Assembly: GCA_016874235.1 (NCBI GenBank)
Contig: VGUJ01000004.1
Location: 92,525-156,524 of the forward strand
Origin: Gammaproteobacteria bacterium
GTDB taxonomy: Bacteria; Pseudomonadota; Gammaproteobacteria; Steroidobacterales; Steroidobacteraceae
Direction: 5' to 3'
Length of the DNA stretch: 64,000 bases
A program made the position numbers and the translations under genes. This document shows positions 31,393 to 49,126 of this stretch, piece after piece (position 1 is the first letter of the stretch; the number at the start of each line of letters is the position of its first letter). A model generated the notes under the pieces. It saw only the letters and a program-made list of their open reading frames with translations, had not been told where the DNA came from and ran no database searches.

Positions 31393-31682
31393 CCGAGGTC
31401 GGTTCGCGCAGGGCCGTACTGCCGCACCAGATAATCGACGATGACTTTCGCATCTTCGTCGGACATCGGCGCCTTGTAGGCGTTACGCATCTTCGTCACC
31501 TGACTTTCCCAGAGCGCACGCGTTCCGAAGCGCGCGTGCATTTCGATGTAGTCCACGCTGTGGCAGGAACTACAGCGGGCGATGAAGAGTTCTCGGCCTT
31601 CGCCCAAAGCAGCCTCGGGTTCCGCTCGAGCTACACCGGAGAGTACGAGTAATAGCGTGATGGTCCAAAAAATTCGGCTCAT
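31308..31682 (-). CDS. sorB: c-type cytochrome, sulfite dehydrogenase subunit B
   Basis: 124 residues with a signal peptide (MSRIFWTITLLLVLSGVARA) and one heme-binding CSSCH (about 37-41). The distal Met is probably in YKAPMSDEDAKVIVDYL. It is translationally coupled to the molybdoenzyme upstream (4-nt ATGA overlap), which gives the SorAB assignment: SorB passes electrons from sulfite to the respiratory chain in the periplasm. After the cytochrome fold about 28 residues run over the 3-prime end of the opposite FKBP gene. Confidence 0.82.
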   Translation of the reverse strand: MSRIFWTITLLLVLSGVARAEPEAALGEGRELFIARCSSCHSVDYIEMHARFGTRALWESQVTKMRNAYKAPMSDEDAKVIVDYLVRQYGPARTDLGQRTTPSNSISKTSVAPGLITGGAPRSP

Positions 31683-32875
31683 GCGACCACCCTCACCGGT
31701 ACACGGTGGAACGCGTTGTGTTGATAACCAGAAGGATTCGGTATCGATTTTTCAACTTGAACTTGTCCGGCACGGTTCGCGGCACGAGCCCAAACTTCAT
31801 ACTGCCCCGACGCCAGTGCCGGCCAATTTGCACGCCAGGGTCTGAATGAATAAGGCCCGAGATCTTCGCCGAGCTCGCAACGACGCCAGGTGGCACCCGA
31901 ATCGAACGACACCTCCACGCGATCGATGCCGAGACCCGAATCCCAGGCGATGCCGCGCAACTCTGATCGACCTGCGATCAAACTGCCATCCGACTCCATC
32001 GACGTAATCAAAGAATTGACGGCGATCTCGGTGACTGGCGTTCGCTCGCCCGACTCCTGCGATGGGAATCTCGACACCAGCGGGAACATGGATCTCGGCA
32101 TGCGATATGCCGTCGACATCCAGAAGTTTTTCTCAGGCGAATCGAGCGCGATGATTTTGTTGAGATGCTTGATCCAGTAGGTGGCGGTCCAGCCCGGCAC
32201 GACAAGCCGAAGCGGGAAACCATTGAGTTCAGGAAGCGGCTCCCCGTTCATCTCGAACGCGAGCAGCGTATCGGGATGCAACGCTTTTGAGATCGGCAAC
32301 GACTTGATGAAGTCGGGCGTGGCCTCAAGCGGTGCCGCATCGGCCGCGTCGAAGGCGATCTCGAGGGCAGAGCTCTTGAGACCGGCCCGCGCGAGCACAT
32401 CGGCCAGTCTCACGCCCCGCCATCGCGCATTACCCATCGCGCCGTATCCCCACTGAAGGCCTGCGACGGGTGGATCGAACAAACCGCGGCGATTGCCCGA
32501 GCACTGGCAGACCGCGACGACCTCGACCACGGGGAAGTCACGCCGTAAATCTTCGAGCGAAAGAATGAGGGGTCGCTCCACCGAGCCGCCGATGTCGAGA
32601 CGGAAGTCCGGAGCGCTGACGGAGGGAATGACGGCGTGGTGATACCGAACGAAGAACGCATTGTTTGGCGTCAGCGTGTCACGGAAGTATCGAATCGGCG
32701 TCTCGTAGTTGGGCGGGCGATGAGTCAATCGATGAAGCGCCACTTTGCCGGGTAACCCGGCCACCACCTCGCGGGCGACCGCGATGGCCGAACCCGCGAT
32801 TGATCCGATCGCGGCGCCGATCGTGGCGGATATCAGCCCGAGAAGGGTCTGCCTACGGTTGAATTCCATCGTCAT
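31679..32875 (-). CDS. sorA: Sulfite dehydrogenase molybdopterin subunit (SorA/SoxC-like)
   Basis: 398 residues: a twin-arginine leader (EFNRRQTLLGLISATIGAA), then the oxidoreductase molybdopterin domain with the molybdenum-binding cysteine in CQCSGNRRGLF, WRGVRLADVLARAG, and a C-terminal Mo-co dimerisation domain (VEVSFDSGATWRRCEL). It oxidises sulfite to sulfate in the periplasm. A second ATG two codons downstream (32869) is better spaced from a GAGG and may be the true start. It overlaps sorB by 4 nt. Confidence 0.88.
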   Translation of the reverse strand: MTMEFNRRQTLLGLISATIGAAIGSIAGSAIAVAREVVAGLPGKVALHRLTHRPPNYETPIRYFRDTLTPNNAFFVRYHHAVIPSVSAPDFRLDIGGSVERPLILSLEDLRRDFPVVEVVAVCQCSGNRRGLFDPPVAGLQWGYGAMGNARWRGVRLADVLARAGLKSSALEIAFDAADAAPLEATPDFIKSLPISKALHPDTLLAFEMNGEPLPELNGFPLRLVVPGWTATYWIKHLNKIIALDSPEKNFWMSTAYRMPRSMFPLVSRFPSQESGERTPVTEIAVNSLITSMESDGSLIAGRSELRGIAWDSGLGIDRVEVSFDSGATWRRCELGEDLGPYSFRPWRANWPALASGQYEVWARAANRAGQVQVEKSIPNPSGYQHNAFHRVPVRVVA

Positions 32876-32948
32876 GCCTCACCCCCATGAGGACCGAAGC
32901 ATGCCAGAATTGCGGCCATCCACGCAGTGCTCCCCTCGGAGGAACGAC

Positions 32949-33728
32949 ATGAAATCCGTGCTCTCGATCGCGCTCGTCGCTTGCTTGATGTCCACCCTGC
33001 CGGTCTACGCCCAGATGGGCCAGACCCCACCCAAGAGTGAAACCGCCATCGCCATCGAAAAGGCACTGGCGAGTCCGATCCGGACGGCCGAAGAGCGCGC
33101 CCGTGACATGCCTGAGCGCAAGCCCGTGCAGACGCTGGAATTCTTTGGTCTGAAACCCGACATGACGGTCATCGAGGTCATGCCGGGCGCGGGCTGGTAT
33201 ACCAAGATCCTCGGGCAAGTGCTCGCCGAGAAGGGCACGCTGCATCTGGCCATCGGCGCTACCCGCATCGCCCCGCGTCTCAAAGAATGGGGTCTCGACA
33301 AAGTACAGGTGGTCGACGGCAAGTTCGTGACTCGCCCCTCGGGCCAACGCGGCATCTTCGATGTCGAGACCGTCGAGATCCCCGTCAAGAATGCAGACAT
33401 GGTGCTCACCTTCCGTAACGTGCACAACATGACGCCGGGTGCGCGCGGCCTGCTCAACAAGGCGATTTTCGATGCATTGAAGCCCGGCGGTGTGTATGGC
33501 GTCGTGGATCACACCCGTCGCCACAACGAGCCCACCTCCCCCGAAAACTGGCGGCGTGTCGATCCGGTGCTGATCATCAAGGAAGCGCTCGACGCCGGAT
33601 TCATCTTCGACGGCTTCAGTGATCTGCATTACCGCCCCGATGATCAACTGCTGTATGACAGTCAGCGTCCGTCCATCGGTGGGTACAGCGATCGATTCAC
33701 GCTGAAGTTCCGCAAGCCGGCGCGCTGA
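32949..33728 (+). CDS. Exported class I SAM-dependent methyltransferase-fold protein
   Basis: 259 residues from the ATG at 32949, preceded by GGAGG 6 nt upstream. Residues 1-22 (MKSVLSIALVACLMSTLPVY-AQ) are a typical Sec signal peptide. The mature part has a Rossmann methyltransferase core: motif I VIEVMPGAGWYTKIL, then DMVLTFRNVHNM and ALKPGGVYGVVDH. SAM is not normally available in the periplasm, so the catalytic role is unclear. Similar signal-bearing proteins are known in proteobacteria. Upstream in-frame codons would place the signal peptide internally and are unlikely. Confidence 0.82.
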   Translation: MKSVLSIALVACLMSTLPVYAQMGQTPPKSETAIAIEKALASPIRTAEERARDMPERKPVQTLEFFGLKPDMTVIEVMPGAGWYTKILGQVLAEKGTLHLAIGATRIAPRLKEWGLDKVQVVDGKFVTRPSGQRGIFDVETVEIPVKNADMVLTFRNVHNMTPGARGLLNKAIFDALKPGGVYGVVDHTRRHNEPTSPENWRRVDPVLIIKEALDAGFIFDGFSDLHYRPDDQLLYDSQRPSIGGYSDRFTLKFRKPAR

Positions 33729-33770
33729 CTCGGTCACACTGGGCCGTATCCAGAATTGGAGGTCAGTGCG

Positions 33771-34454
33771 GTGTACACGCTCGTCATTGCCAACAAAAAC
33801 TACTCCTCGTGGTCATTGCGGCCATGGGTGCTCCTGCGCACGCTGCGCATCGAGTTCGAAGAGCGTTTGATTCCCTTCGGCGAGCCGGGCAGCGCGGCGC
33901 TTTTCAAGTCGCTCTCGCCCACGGCACGCGTCCCCTGTTTGCATGATGGCGACTGGCGCGTCTGGGACTCTCTCGCGATCGTCGAGTATCTTGCCGAACG
34001 TCATGCAGGAGTTTGGCCGACAGACTCTCAAGCGCGAGCCTGGGCTCGCTCGGCCGCCGCAGAAATGCACTCGGGTTTTCAAGCCTTGCGTAACGAATGC
34101 AGCATGAGCTGCGGGCAACGCGTGGTGTTGCGTACGCGATCGAAGGCGCTCGAGAGCGATCTGCACCGGATCAGTGTTGTGTGGCAAGACGGGCTGTCGC
34201 GTTTCGGCGGCCCTTTCCTCGCTGGCAAACAATTCACGGCGGTCGACGCCTTTTTCGCCCCCGTCGCGTATCGATTTCAGACATACGGTATCGAGCTCGG
34301 CGGTGTCTGCGACGAGTACGCCGCCCGGCTCCGCGCCTTGCCTGCCATGCAAGAATGGTATGAAGCGGCGCTCATCGAGCCGTGGCGTGAGGCGGCCCAC
34401 GAGCAGGATGTTGCGGCCGGCGCGGCATCGATCACCGATCTGCGGCGAGTCTAG
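33771..34454 (+). CDS. Glutathione S-transferase family protein
   Basis: 227 residues from a GTG at 33771, with GGAGG 9 nt upstream, giving (M)YTLVIANKNYSSWSLRPWVL. The N-terminal thioredoxin fold contains SPTARVPCLHDGDW and the glutathione gamma-Glu contact WDSLAIVEYLAE; the helical C-terminal domain has FTAVDAFFAPVAYRF. The NKNYSSWSLRPW start resembles the maleylacetoacetate isomerase/YfcF-like group. The substrate is unknown. A 9-bp hairpin with one bulge (34472-34496) follows, before ggt. Confidence 0.88.
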   Translation: MYTLVIANKNYSSWSLRPWVLLRTLRIEFEERLIPFGEPGSAALFKSLSPTARVPCLHDGDWRVWDSLAIVEYLAERHAGVWPTDSQARAWARSAAAEMHSGFQALRNECSMSCGQRVVLRTRSKALESDLHRISVVWQDGLSRFGGPFLAGKQFTAVDAFFAPVAYRFQTYGIELGGVCDEYAARLRALPAMQEWYEAALIEPWREAAHEQDVAAGAASITDLRRV

Positions 34455-34499
34455 GGTTCGTCGAACCCACGGCTGCTCGCATCATGCGATGATCGAGCC

Positions 34500-36191
34500 A
34501 TGACACGCGCCACACTCCGACCGATTCTCTCGACGTTTCTTGCGATTCTCCTGCTTGCGATCTCGCCTGCTGCCTTGGCGGGTCAAGCCGCCGTGGCATC
34601 GCCCGATCGATACGGCGCCGACACCGCCGAAGCCGTGATGCAGCGCGGCGGCAACGCCATCGACGCCGCCGTCGCAACGGCCTTCGTGCTCGCGGTCACG
34701 TATCCCGAGGCGGGCAATCTCGGCGGTGGTGGGTTCATCACGCTCAAGATGGGCTCGGATCTCGGCTTCCTCGATTTCCGTGAAGTCGCACCGAAGGCCG
34801 CCCAGCGCGACATGTATCTCGACGCTTCGGGCAAACCCGTGCCCGACGCGTCATTGGTCGGCCATCTCGCCGCCGGCGTTCCGGGAACGGTCGCCGGACT
34901 TTGGGAAGCGCATCAAAAGTACGGGCGACTGCCTTGGCGCGATCTCGTTCAGCCGGCCATCCGACTTGCACGCGAGGGTTTCGTACCCGAAGACCAACTC
35001 CTCCGTCGCATCAGCGAGTCGCGACCTGACTACGCCGGCAAGACCAATTTCGAGCGCTACTTCGGCCAAGTCGATTCAAAGAACATGTTTCGCCAACCCG
35101 AACTCGCCGAAACCCTCGAGCGCATCGCACAAGGCGGTCCCGCAGGTTTTTATACGGGACGCACCGCGGATCTCATCGTGGCCGAAATGGCCCGCGGGGG
35201 TGGCATCATCACCCGTGACGATCTTGCGAGCTATCGGGCGGTGTGGCGTAAGCCGCTTATGATCCCGTGGCGCGGCTTCACGCTCGTCACCGCGCCGCCC
35301 CCGAGTTCCGGAGGCATTGCGCTCGTTCAGTTACTCCAAATGAAAGATGCGCTCGCCGATGAGTTCATCGGTGTCGCACATAACTCTGCGCGCTATGTTC
35401 ATCTCATCGCCGAAGTCATGAAGCGCGTCTTCGCCGATCGCGCCGAGTATCTCGGCGATCCGGATTTCATAGAGGTACCCGTCGAGAGACTCATCGACAC
35501 CCGTTACACCGCGCGCCGAGCCGCGGAAGTGAGTCGCCAATCGATTTCCACACCGGCCGTCGTGCGCCCGGGTCTCACCGAGAGCTTGGAGACCACCCAC
35601 TTCTCCATCCTCGACGGCGACGGTAATGCCGTCGCGTTGACCTATACCTTAAACGGCGGCTTCGGTAACGGTGTGGTCGTCGAAGGGGCAGGCTTTCTGC
35701 TCAACAACGAGATGGACGACTTCAGCACCAAACCGGGTGTGCCCAACCTCTATGGCGTCGTGGGCGGCGTCGCCAACGAAATCGTTCCTGGAAAACGCAT
35801 GCTCTCGTCCATGACGCCGACGCTCCTGCTCGCCGATGATCAGGTGCGCATGATCGTCGGCACCCCGGGCGGCTCGACGATTTTCACGGCGGTATTTCAG
35901 ACGATGGTCAATCGCCTCGACTTCAACATGAGCGCGCTCGAAGCCGTCTCGGCCTCGCGCTTCCATCATCAGTTGTTGCCGCCCAACGTCATCGTGTACA
36001 GCCAGTGCTGCGCGCTCGGCGATACCTCGACGCTCGAGGGACTCAAGTCCCTCGGATGGGACGTACGCAAAAGCAGTTGGGAATTCGGCGACATGCAGCT
36101 CATCGATGTCGACGCCGCTGGACAGACGACGGCCGCCGCCGACCCACGGGGCCGCGGTGTCGCTCGAGTCTGGGATGTGAAGGCGCGCTAA
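34500..36191 (+). CDS. ggt: Gamma-glutamyltransferase
   Basis: A 563-residue periplasmic Ntn-hydrolase precursor with signal peptide (about 1-28, LLLAISPAALAG). The autoprocessing site and catalytic nucleophile is the threonine in LETTHFSILDGDGNAVALTY (about residue 366), giving large and small subunits; GGFGNGVVVEGAGFLLNNEMDDF (split in the small subunit) and the PGGSTI motif follow. It cleaves glutathione and other gamma-glutamyl compounds. Its neighbour is a GST, suggesting glutathione use, but a shared transcript is not proven. It ends 15 nt from convergent rmuC. Confidence 0.93.
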   Translation: MTRATLRPILSTFLAILLLAISPAALAGQAAVASPDRYGADTAEAVMQRGGNAIDAAVATAFVLAVTYPEAGNLGGGGFITLKMGSDLGFLDFREVAPKAAQRDMYLDASGKPVPDASLVGHLAAGVPGTVAGLWEAHQKYGRLPWRDLVQPAIRLAREGFVPEDQLLRRISESRPDYAGKTNFERYFGQVDSKNMFRQPELAETLERIAQGGPAGFYTGRTADLIVAEMARGGGIITRDDLASYRAVWRKPLMIPWRGFTLVTAPPPSSGGIALVQLLQMKDALADEFIGVAHNSARYVHLIAEVMKRVFADRAEYLGDPDFIEVPVERLIDTRYTARRAAEVSRQSISTPAVVRPGLTESLETTHFSILDGDGNAVALTYTLNGGFGNGVVVEGAGFLLNNEMDDFSTKPGVPNLYGVVGGVANEIVPGKRMLSSMTPTLLLADDQVRMIVGTPGGSTIFTAVFQTMVNRLDFNMSALEAVSASRFHHQLLPPNVIVYSQCCALGDTSTLEGLKSLGWDVRKSSWEFGDMQLIDVDAAGQTTAAADPRGRGVARVWDVKAR

Positions 36192-36206
36192 GCGCGATCA
36201 CGCGAC

Positions 36207-37541
36207 CTACGTCGACGGATCAGACGGCCCCGGAAGTTTCACCGACTCGTCGCGTAAGGGGCGCGGCGTGACATCCACGGGGTCGATCGGCTCGAGTCGT
36301 CCAGCATCGAGCGCGGGATCGAGATCGCGCAAGCGGCGCGCGGACACCATCACGCGACTCTCGAGAGAGCTGATCGCCGAGTTGTACCCATCGACGGCCT
36401 GCTTGAGGTTCTTACCGACCCGAGCCCAGTGCTCACCCATGACGGAGAGGCGGTCATAGACCTCTTTTCCAAGCTCGCTGATTTTTTCGGCGTTGTGCGC
36501 GATCTCTTCCTGTCGCCAGCCGTACGCGACTGCCCGCAACAAAGCGATGAGTGACGTCGGTGTCGCGATCATCACACCCTGATCGACACCCGCTTCAATG
36601 AGTGACGGGTCCTGCTCGAGCGCTGCGCTGAAGAACACCTCACCGGGCAGAAACATCACTACAAACTCAGCGCTGCCGCGTACCTCGGCGGCATACCCTT
36701 TTCGGGACAGCGCGGTGATATGACTTTTGACCGCGCGGGCATGTTCTTGAAGATGCAGCGTCCGCATCGCCTCATCCCGCGCTTCGAGCGCAGAGAGATA
36801 GCCCGACAGCGGAACCTTCGAGTCGACGATGACCGTCCGGCCGCGCGGCAGATGGATGATGAGATCGGGACGCAGCCGACCCTCCTCCGTGTCGATCGAC
36901 TGCTGCTCGCGAAAATCGCAGTGCGCGAGCATGCCGGCCAGTTCGACGACCCGGCGCAACTGGATTTCGCCCCAACGACCGCGCACCGTAGGCTGTCGTA
37001 GCGCGCTCACCAGATTGCTGGTCTCACCGCGGAGCGCCACTTGCTCGCGCATCAACAGTTGAACCTGCTCGGTCAGCGACTGATAGGCGACCGCTCGATT
37101 TTTCTCGAGATCTTTGACTTGCAAATCGAACTTGTCGATCGACTCACGTATCGGCTTCAAAGACTCATCGATCTTGCGCTGCCTGACCTCGAGATCGGTG
37201 CGTGCCTGAACCTGGAAGTTCTCGAGCTGGGTTCGCGCCAGCTCGAGGAACTGCTGATTGTTCGTCTGCAGCGCTTCGGCCGAAAGTGCTTTGAACGCGT
37301 TGGCGAGTTGTTCCCGAGCCGCATCGAGGACCGCGAGTTTTTCCGTCGCTGCAGCGTGGTCGCGTTCGAGCGTCGCCTGCAGTGCGGCATTCTGCGCGGT
37401 GAGTTCCAAAATCCGCGCTTGTAACTGCGCGAGCTCTGCCGCGTGCGTCGGCGAGATTTTCTGACGCGCGATGAAGAGGCCCAACCACCCGCCCGTCACC
37501 GTACCGGCGACGAACAAGAGCAGATAGATGAACTCGGTCAC
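36207..37541 (-). CDS. rmuC: DNA recombination protein RmuC
   Basis: 444 residues from a GTG start at 37541 ((M)TEFIYLLLFVAGTVTGGWL). An N-terminal membrane helix (about 5-25) is followed by a long coiled coil (about 33-180) and the RmuC nuclease-like domain (PTVRGRWGEIQLRRVVELAGM; VDSKVPLSGYLSALEA; FLPGEVFFSAALEQDPSL). RmuC limits inversion at short inverted repeats in E. coli. 10 nt separate it from the iclR-type gene upstream, so they are probably co-transcribed after rpoC. Confidence 0.93.
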   Translation of the reverse strand: MTEFIYLLLFVAGTVTGGWLGLFIARQKISPTHAAELAQLQARILELTAQNAALQATLERDHAAATEKLAVLDAAREQLANAFKALSAEALQTNNQQFLELARTQLENFQVQARTDLEVRQRKIDESLKPIRESIDKFDLQVKDLEKNRAVAYQSLTEQVQLLMREQVALRGETSNLVSALRQPTVRGRWGEIQLRRVVELAGMLAHCDFREQQSIDTEEGRLRPDLIIHLPRGRTVIVDSKVPLSGYLSALEARDEAMRTLHLQEHARAVKSHITALSRKGYAAEVRGSAEFVVMFLPGEVFFSAALEQDPSLIEAGVDQGVMIATPTSLIALLRAVAYGWRQEEIAHNAEKISELGKEVYDRLSVMGEHWARVGKNLKQAVDGYNSAISSLESRVMVSARRLRDLDPALDAGRLEPIDPVDVTPRPLRDESVKLPGPSDPST

Positions 37542-37551
37542 GGCGGGGAAA

Positions 37552-38387
37552 TCAGTGGGCGACTTTGCCGAGGGCGATGTCGACGAGCGCGGGTAAAAAA
37601 CGTTTGCGCGCCTCTTCGAACGACACGGCCGTCAATGCGAAACGAACGGCGAGCGCTGCGACCGGCTCGCCCTCGACGATCACGGGAACCGCAAAGCTTC
37701 CCTGCTCGGTCAATCGAAGCGGGCGGACGCATCGCGCATAACCCCGCTCGCGAGTCTGAGCCATATCTCGATCGAAGGCTGCACGGTCGATCCAGGTCAT
37801 CGAAGAGTCTGCAGGCCGATTGGGCCAAAGATACTCGAGCAAGGTTTCGCGAACTCGCGAGCTTGAGAACGCGACGATGGCGCGTCCCGATGCCGTGGTG
37901 AGCACGGGCACCAACATGCCACGCTCGAAATGCTCGACCGCGAACCCGCTTTCACGGTCGGTCGAGTCCTCGATGAACATCTGGGGAAACCTCAGCCTCA
38001 TGAGGCTCATGGGCCACTGCACTCTCGACGAGGACGCATGCATCGCGCAACGCACCCCTTCGAGACGCTCATTCGCCGCATCGAAGCCATGGCTCAAAGT
38101 CACCGCTTTCGCGGTCAGTATGTAGCGTCGATTGGGAAGTCGCTCGACGAAACCCACGCCCTCGAGCGTCGCGAGACAACGATTGACCGTCGTTCGAGCG
38201 AGCCGCAATTTTTGGCTGAGCGTCGCGGTGGTGAGAGGACCGTGCCGACTCAAAACCTGCAGCAGCTCGAGGCCGCGCAGCAGGACACGCACCGGGGTCG
38301 GGTGCCCCGGTAGCGCGTTCCGTCGGTCGCCGAGGCCGGCGCCGAGTTCATCGTCGTCCGCCAAATCCTCTGCGACAGGTTCGTACA

Positions 38388-38388
<1 letters not shown>
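37552..38388 (-). CDS. IclR-family transcriptional regulator coupled to rpoC
   Basis: 278 residues. An N-terminal acidic extension (about 1-32, MYEPVAEDLADDDELGAG) precedes the winged-helix domain (VRVLLRGLELLQVLSRHGPL ... ARTTVNRCLATLEGVGFVER) and a C-terminal IclR effector domain (GMLVPVLTTASGRAIVAFSS; RERGYARCVRPL; SFAVPVIVEGEPVAALAV). The sequence resembles the MhpR-like aromatic-responsive branch. Its ATG overlaps the rpoC stop by one base (TGATG), which implies translation by re-initiation after rpoC. The next internal Met lies beyond the DNA-binding domain, supporting this start. Targets are unknown. Confidence 0.88.
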
Positions 38389-42602
<4,214 letters not shown>

Positions 42603-42612
42603 GACTTCAACC

Positions 42613-46692
<4,080 letters not shown>

Positions 46693-46726
46693 CTGTCACC
46701 TCTCTCGTCAAAACTGTTCGGAGACG

Positions 46727-46764
46727 GCGACGCAACCAGGGCCAGCAAGCCCCGGCTGCGTCGC
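46727..46764 (-). terminator. Attenuator-like hairpin between rplL and rpoB
   Basis: A perfect 8-bp outer stem (46727-46734 GCGACGCA / 46757-46764 TGCGTCGC) closes an inner imperfect GC stem (GCCCTGG/CCGGGGC type). No U-tract follows on the minus strand, so it may attenuate or be a processing site. E. coli has a partial terminator and an RNase III site at the same place. Confidence 0.55.
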
Positions 46765-46808
46765 TTCTCGCGGATCTAACGTAATACCCACCAGCTAACG
46801 CAGCGGAA

Positions 46809-47192
46809 TTACTTGATTTCCACCTTCGCGCCGGCTTCTTCCAACTTCTTTTTCATGTTGTCGGAATCGGCCTTGTTCACGCCTTCCTTCAGCGTACCCG
46901 GCACGGCTTCAACGAGGTCCTTCGCTTCCTTGAGGCCGAGGCCCGTCAGTTCGCGCACAACCTTAATGACGCCGACCTTCTTGTCCGCCGGATATTCCTT
47001 GAGGATGACGGTGAACTCCGTCTTCTCCTCGGCAGGGGCCGCAGCAGCGGCCGGTCCGGCCGCGGCAGCGATCGCCACCGGGGCAGCAGCGGTCACGCCG
47101 AACTTCTTCTCCATGTCGGAGATCAGCTCGACGACCTGAATGATGCTCATCTGAGAAATTGCTTCGAGGATTTCGTCCTTGCTAACAGCCAT
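46809..47192 (-). CDS. rplL: 50S ribosomal protein L7/L12
   Basis: 127 residues from the ATG at 47190-47192 ([20 protein letters not shown]). N-terminal dimerisation helices, an Ala-rich hinge ([20 protein letters not shown]) and the factor-binding C-terminal domain ([20 protein letters not shown]) are visible. It forms the L10-(L12)n stalk. Confidence 0.97.
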   Translation of the reverse strand: MAVSKDEILEAISQMSIIQVVELISDMEKKFGVTAAAPVAIAAAAGPAAAAAPAEEKTEFTVILKEYPADKKVGVIKVVRELTGLGLKEAKDLVEAVPGTLKEGVNKADSDNMKKKLEEAGAKVEIK

Positions 47193-47229
47193 TGTAGTTA
47201 CTCCAAGTTGTTTCAAAGGCTAAACAAGA

Positions 47230-47763
47230 TCAAGCGCCGGCGGCCTGCTTGGCGTCGCGGACAGCCGCGACGGTGCGGACCAGCTTGGTATGCGGCGCAG
47301 CCACCGTACGCACGAACTTCTCGATCGGCGCCTTGAGGGTTCCCAAGAGCATCGACAGAGCCTGTTCGCGAGTCGGCAGGGACGCGACCTTCTCGAGATC
47401 CTTACCCGGCAGCACATCGCCACCGAGGGATACGAGAGTCGCGACGAGCTTTTCGTTCGACTTCGCGAAGTCCTTCACCACGCGCGCCGCAGCGCCCGGG
47501 TCGTCCTTCGAGAAGGCGAGGACAAGCGGGCCCTTGAGTTGGGCACCGAGAGCCTCGAACGAAGTGCCAACCATGGCCTTGCGCGCCAGCGTGTTTTTGA
47601 CAACACGCATGTACACGCCTTGCGCACGGGCTTTGGCACGCAGCTCGGTCATCTGCGAAACCGTGATACCACGGTACTCGGCAGCGACCACCGATTGCGC
47701 CGTAGACGCAACCTCCGCCACTTCCTTCACCAACGCTTTCTTGTCTTCGAGGTTCAGAGGCAC
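47230..47763 (-). CDS. rplJ: 50S ribosomal protein L10
   Basis: 177 residues from a GTG at 47761-47763 ((M)PLNLEDKKALVKEVAEVAST); AGGAG lies about 11 nt upstream. An in-frame extension MCDLQERSNQL is not conserved. The RNA-binding N-terminal domain and the L12-binding C-terminal helix are present. L10, with L12, represses its own operon by binding the leader upstream in E. coli. Confidence 0.96.
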   Translation of the reverse strand: MPLNLEDKKALVKEVAEVASTAQSVVAAEYRGITVSQMTELRAKARAQGVYMRVVKNTLARKAMVGTSFEALGAQLKGPLVLAFSKDDPGAAARVVKDFAKSNEKLVATLVSLGGDVLPGKDLEKVASLPTREQALSMLLGTLKAPIEKFVRTVAAPHTKLVRTVAAVRDAKQAAGA

Positions 47764-47996
47764 TAGTTGATTACTCCTCTCCTGAAGATCACACACCGGT
47801 CGACGACTTGCGTCGTCTTCCGGACCTTTCGACGGTGACCTTCATACGAGGACGATCCTCGTCTGAGCGGCACACCACCTGCGCAGGCGATCATTAAGAG
47901 CGGGCGGAACGCATCAGCCGTTCCCCTGCTCGCCTGCGGTCTTAGATGGAACCCGGCGTCTTACGTTGCCGGACCCGCATCAATTCAAAACAACAA
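47764..47996 (-). promoter_or_regulatory. L10 (rplJL) leader region
   Basis: 233 nt between rplA and rplJ, far longer than other gaps in this operon. Clear hairpins include 47846-47862 (7 bp, ACGAGGA/TCCTCGT) and 47796-47823, a CCGG-closed stem with an inner GACGAC/GTCGTC arm and a 4-nt loop. Position and size match the autoregulatory L10 leader of proteobacteria; the exact kink-turn was not resolved by eye. Confidence 0.6.
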
Positions 47997-48692
47997 TCAG
48001 CCGCCGAGAGACGACTGATCGACCAACACGCCAGGACCCATCGTCGAGGACAGGGTGACGCGCTTCAAAAAAATACCTTTCGAGGTCGCCGGCTTGGCCT
48101 TCTGCAAGTCGGCGAGCAGCGCGAGGAGATTTTCCTTGAGCTGCTGGGGCTCGAAGCTGGCTTTGCCGATCGTGCAGTGCACGATGCCTGCCTTGTCGAC
48201 GCGATAACGGACCTGGCCGCTCTTCGCGTTCTTGACTGCACCGGCCACATCGGGGCTCACCGTTCCGACTTTCGGGTTCGGCATGAGGCCACGAGGACCG
48301 AGAATCTGACCGAGCTGACCGACGACGCGCATCGCATCCGGGCTCGCGATCACGACGTCGAAGTCGAACTGGCCAGCCTTGACCTTTTCGGCGAGATCTT
48401 CGAGACCGACGATGTCGGCTCCAGCAGCCTTCGCGGCTTCCTGGTTACGACCCGAGGTGAACACGGCCACGCGGACCGTCTTACCGAGGCCATGCGGCAT
48501 CAGCGTCGAGCCGCGCACCTGCTGATCGGACTTCGAAGCGTCGATACCGAGATTGATCGCGGCATCGACCGACTCGTTGAACTTCGCTTTCGCGAATTGT
48601 TTGACGAGCTTGAGTGCGTCATCGACCGGATAGGTCTTGCCCGGCGGGAGTGCGTCCTTCCAGGGCTTCATTCGTTTGGATACGGCAGGCAT
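47997..48692 (-). CDS. rplA: 50S ribosomal protein L1
   Basis: 231 residues, [20 protein letters not shown]. The signature region [20 protein letters not shown] is intact. L1 forms the mobile stalk at the E site and in E. coli represses the rplKA mRNA. 2 nt follow rplK. Confidence 0.97.
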   Translation of the reverse strand: MPAVSKRMKPWKDALPPGKTYPVDDALKLVKQFAKAKFNESVDAAINLGIDASKSDQQVRGSTLMPHGLGKTVRVAVFTSGRNQEAAKAAGADIVGLEDLAEKVKAGQFDFDVVIASPDAMRVVGQLGQILGPRGLMPNPKVGTVSPDVAGAVKNAKSGQVRYRVDKAGIVHCTIGKASFEPQQLKENLLALLADLQKAKPATSKGIFLKRVTLSSTMGPGVLVDQSSLGG

Positions 48693-48694
48693 GG

Positions 48695-49126
48695 TCAGAC
48701 TCCTTCCACATCAACGCCCATCGAACGGGCACTGCCCGCGATCGTGCGCACGGCCGCATCGAGATCAGCGGCGGTGAGATCGGGGGTCTTGGTCTTGGCA
48801 ATTTCTTCGAGCTGCTTGCGCGAAATCTTGCCGACCTTGTTGGTGTTGGGCGTACCGCTGCCCTTCTCGATGCCGATCGCCTTGCGAATCAGCACCGCCG
48901 CAGGCGGCGTCTTCATGATGAAGGTGAAGCTGCGATCCGCGTACACGGTGATCACCACCGGAATCGGAAGACCCTTCTCCACTTTCTGCGTCGCAGCGTT
49001 GAACTGCTTGCAGAACTCCATGATGTTGACGCCCTGCTGACCCAGTGCAGGGCCGATGGGCGGCGACGGGTTCGCCGAGCCTGCAGGCACCTGCAGCTTG
49101 ACGTAGCCTTGGACTTTCTTGGCCAT
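48695..49126 (-). CDS. rplK: 50S ribosomal protein L11
   Basis: 143 residues from the ATG at 49124-49126 ([20 protein letters not shown]), with GGAGA 8 nt upstream. The Pro-rich N-terminal hinge ([20 protein letters not shown]) and the C-terminal RNA-binding domain are present. L11 couples to RelA and thiostrepton sensitivity. A 116-nt gap upstream separates it from nusG; I saw no convincing promoter there, only a GCGCG/CGCGC hairpin. Confidence 0.97.
   Translation of the reverse strand: MAKKVQGYVKLQVPAGSANPSPPIGPALGQQGVNIMEFCKQFNAATQKVEKGLPIPVVITVYADRSFTFIMKTPPAAVLIRKAIGIEKGSGTPNTNKVGKISRKQLEEIAKTKTPDLTAADLDAAVRTIAGSARSMGVDVEGV

Noticed and set aside
34472..34496. Inverted repeat between the GST gene and ggt as a terminator
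   Set aside because: The stem is 9 bp with a bulge but no T-run follows and it lies only a few bases before the ggt start; termination is not supported.
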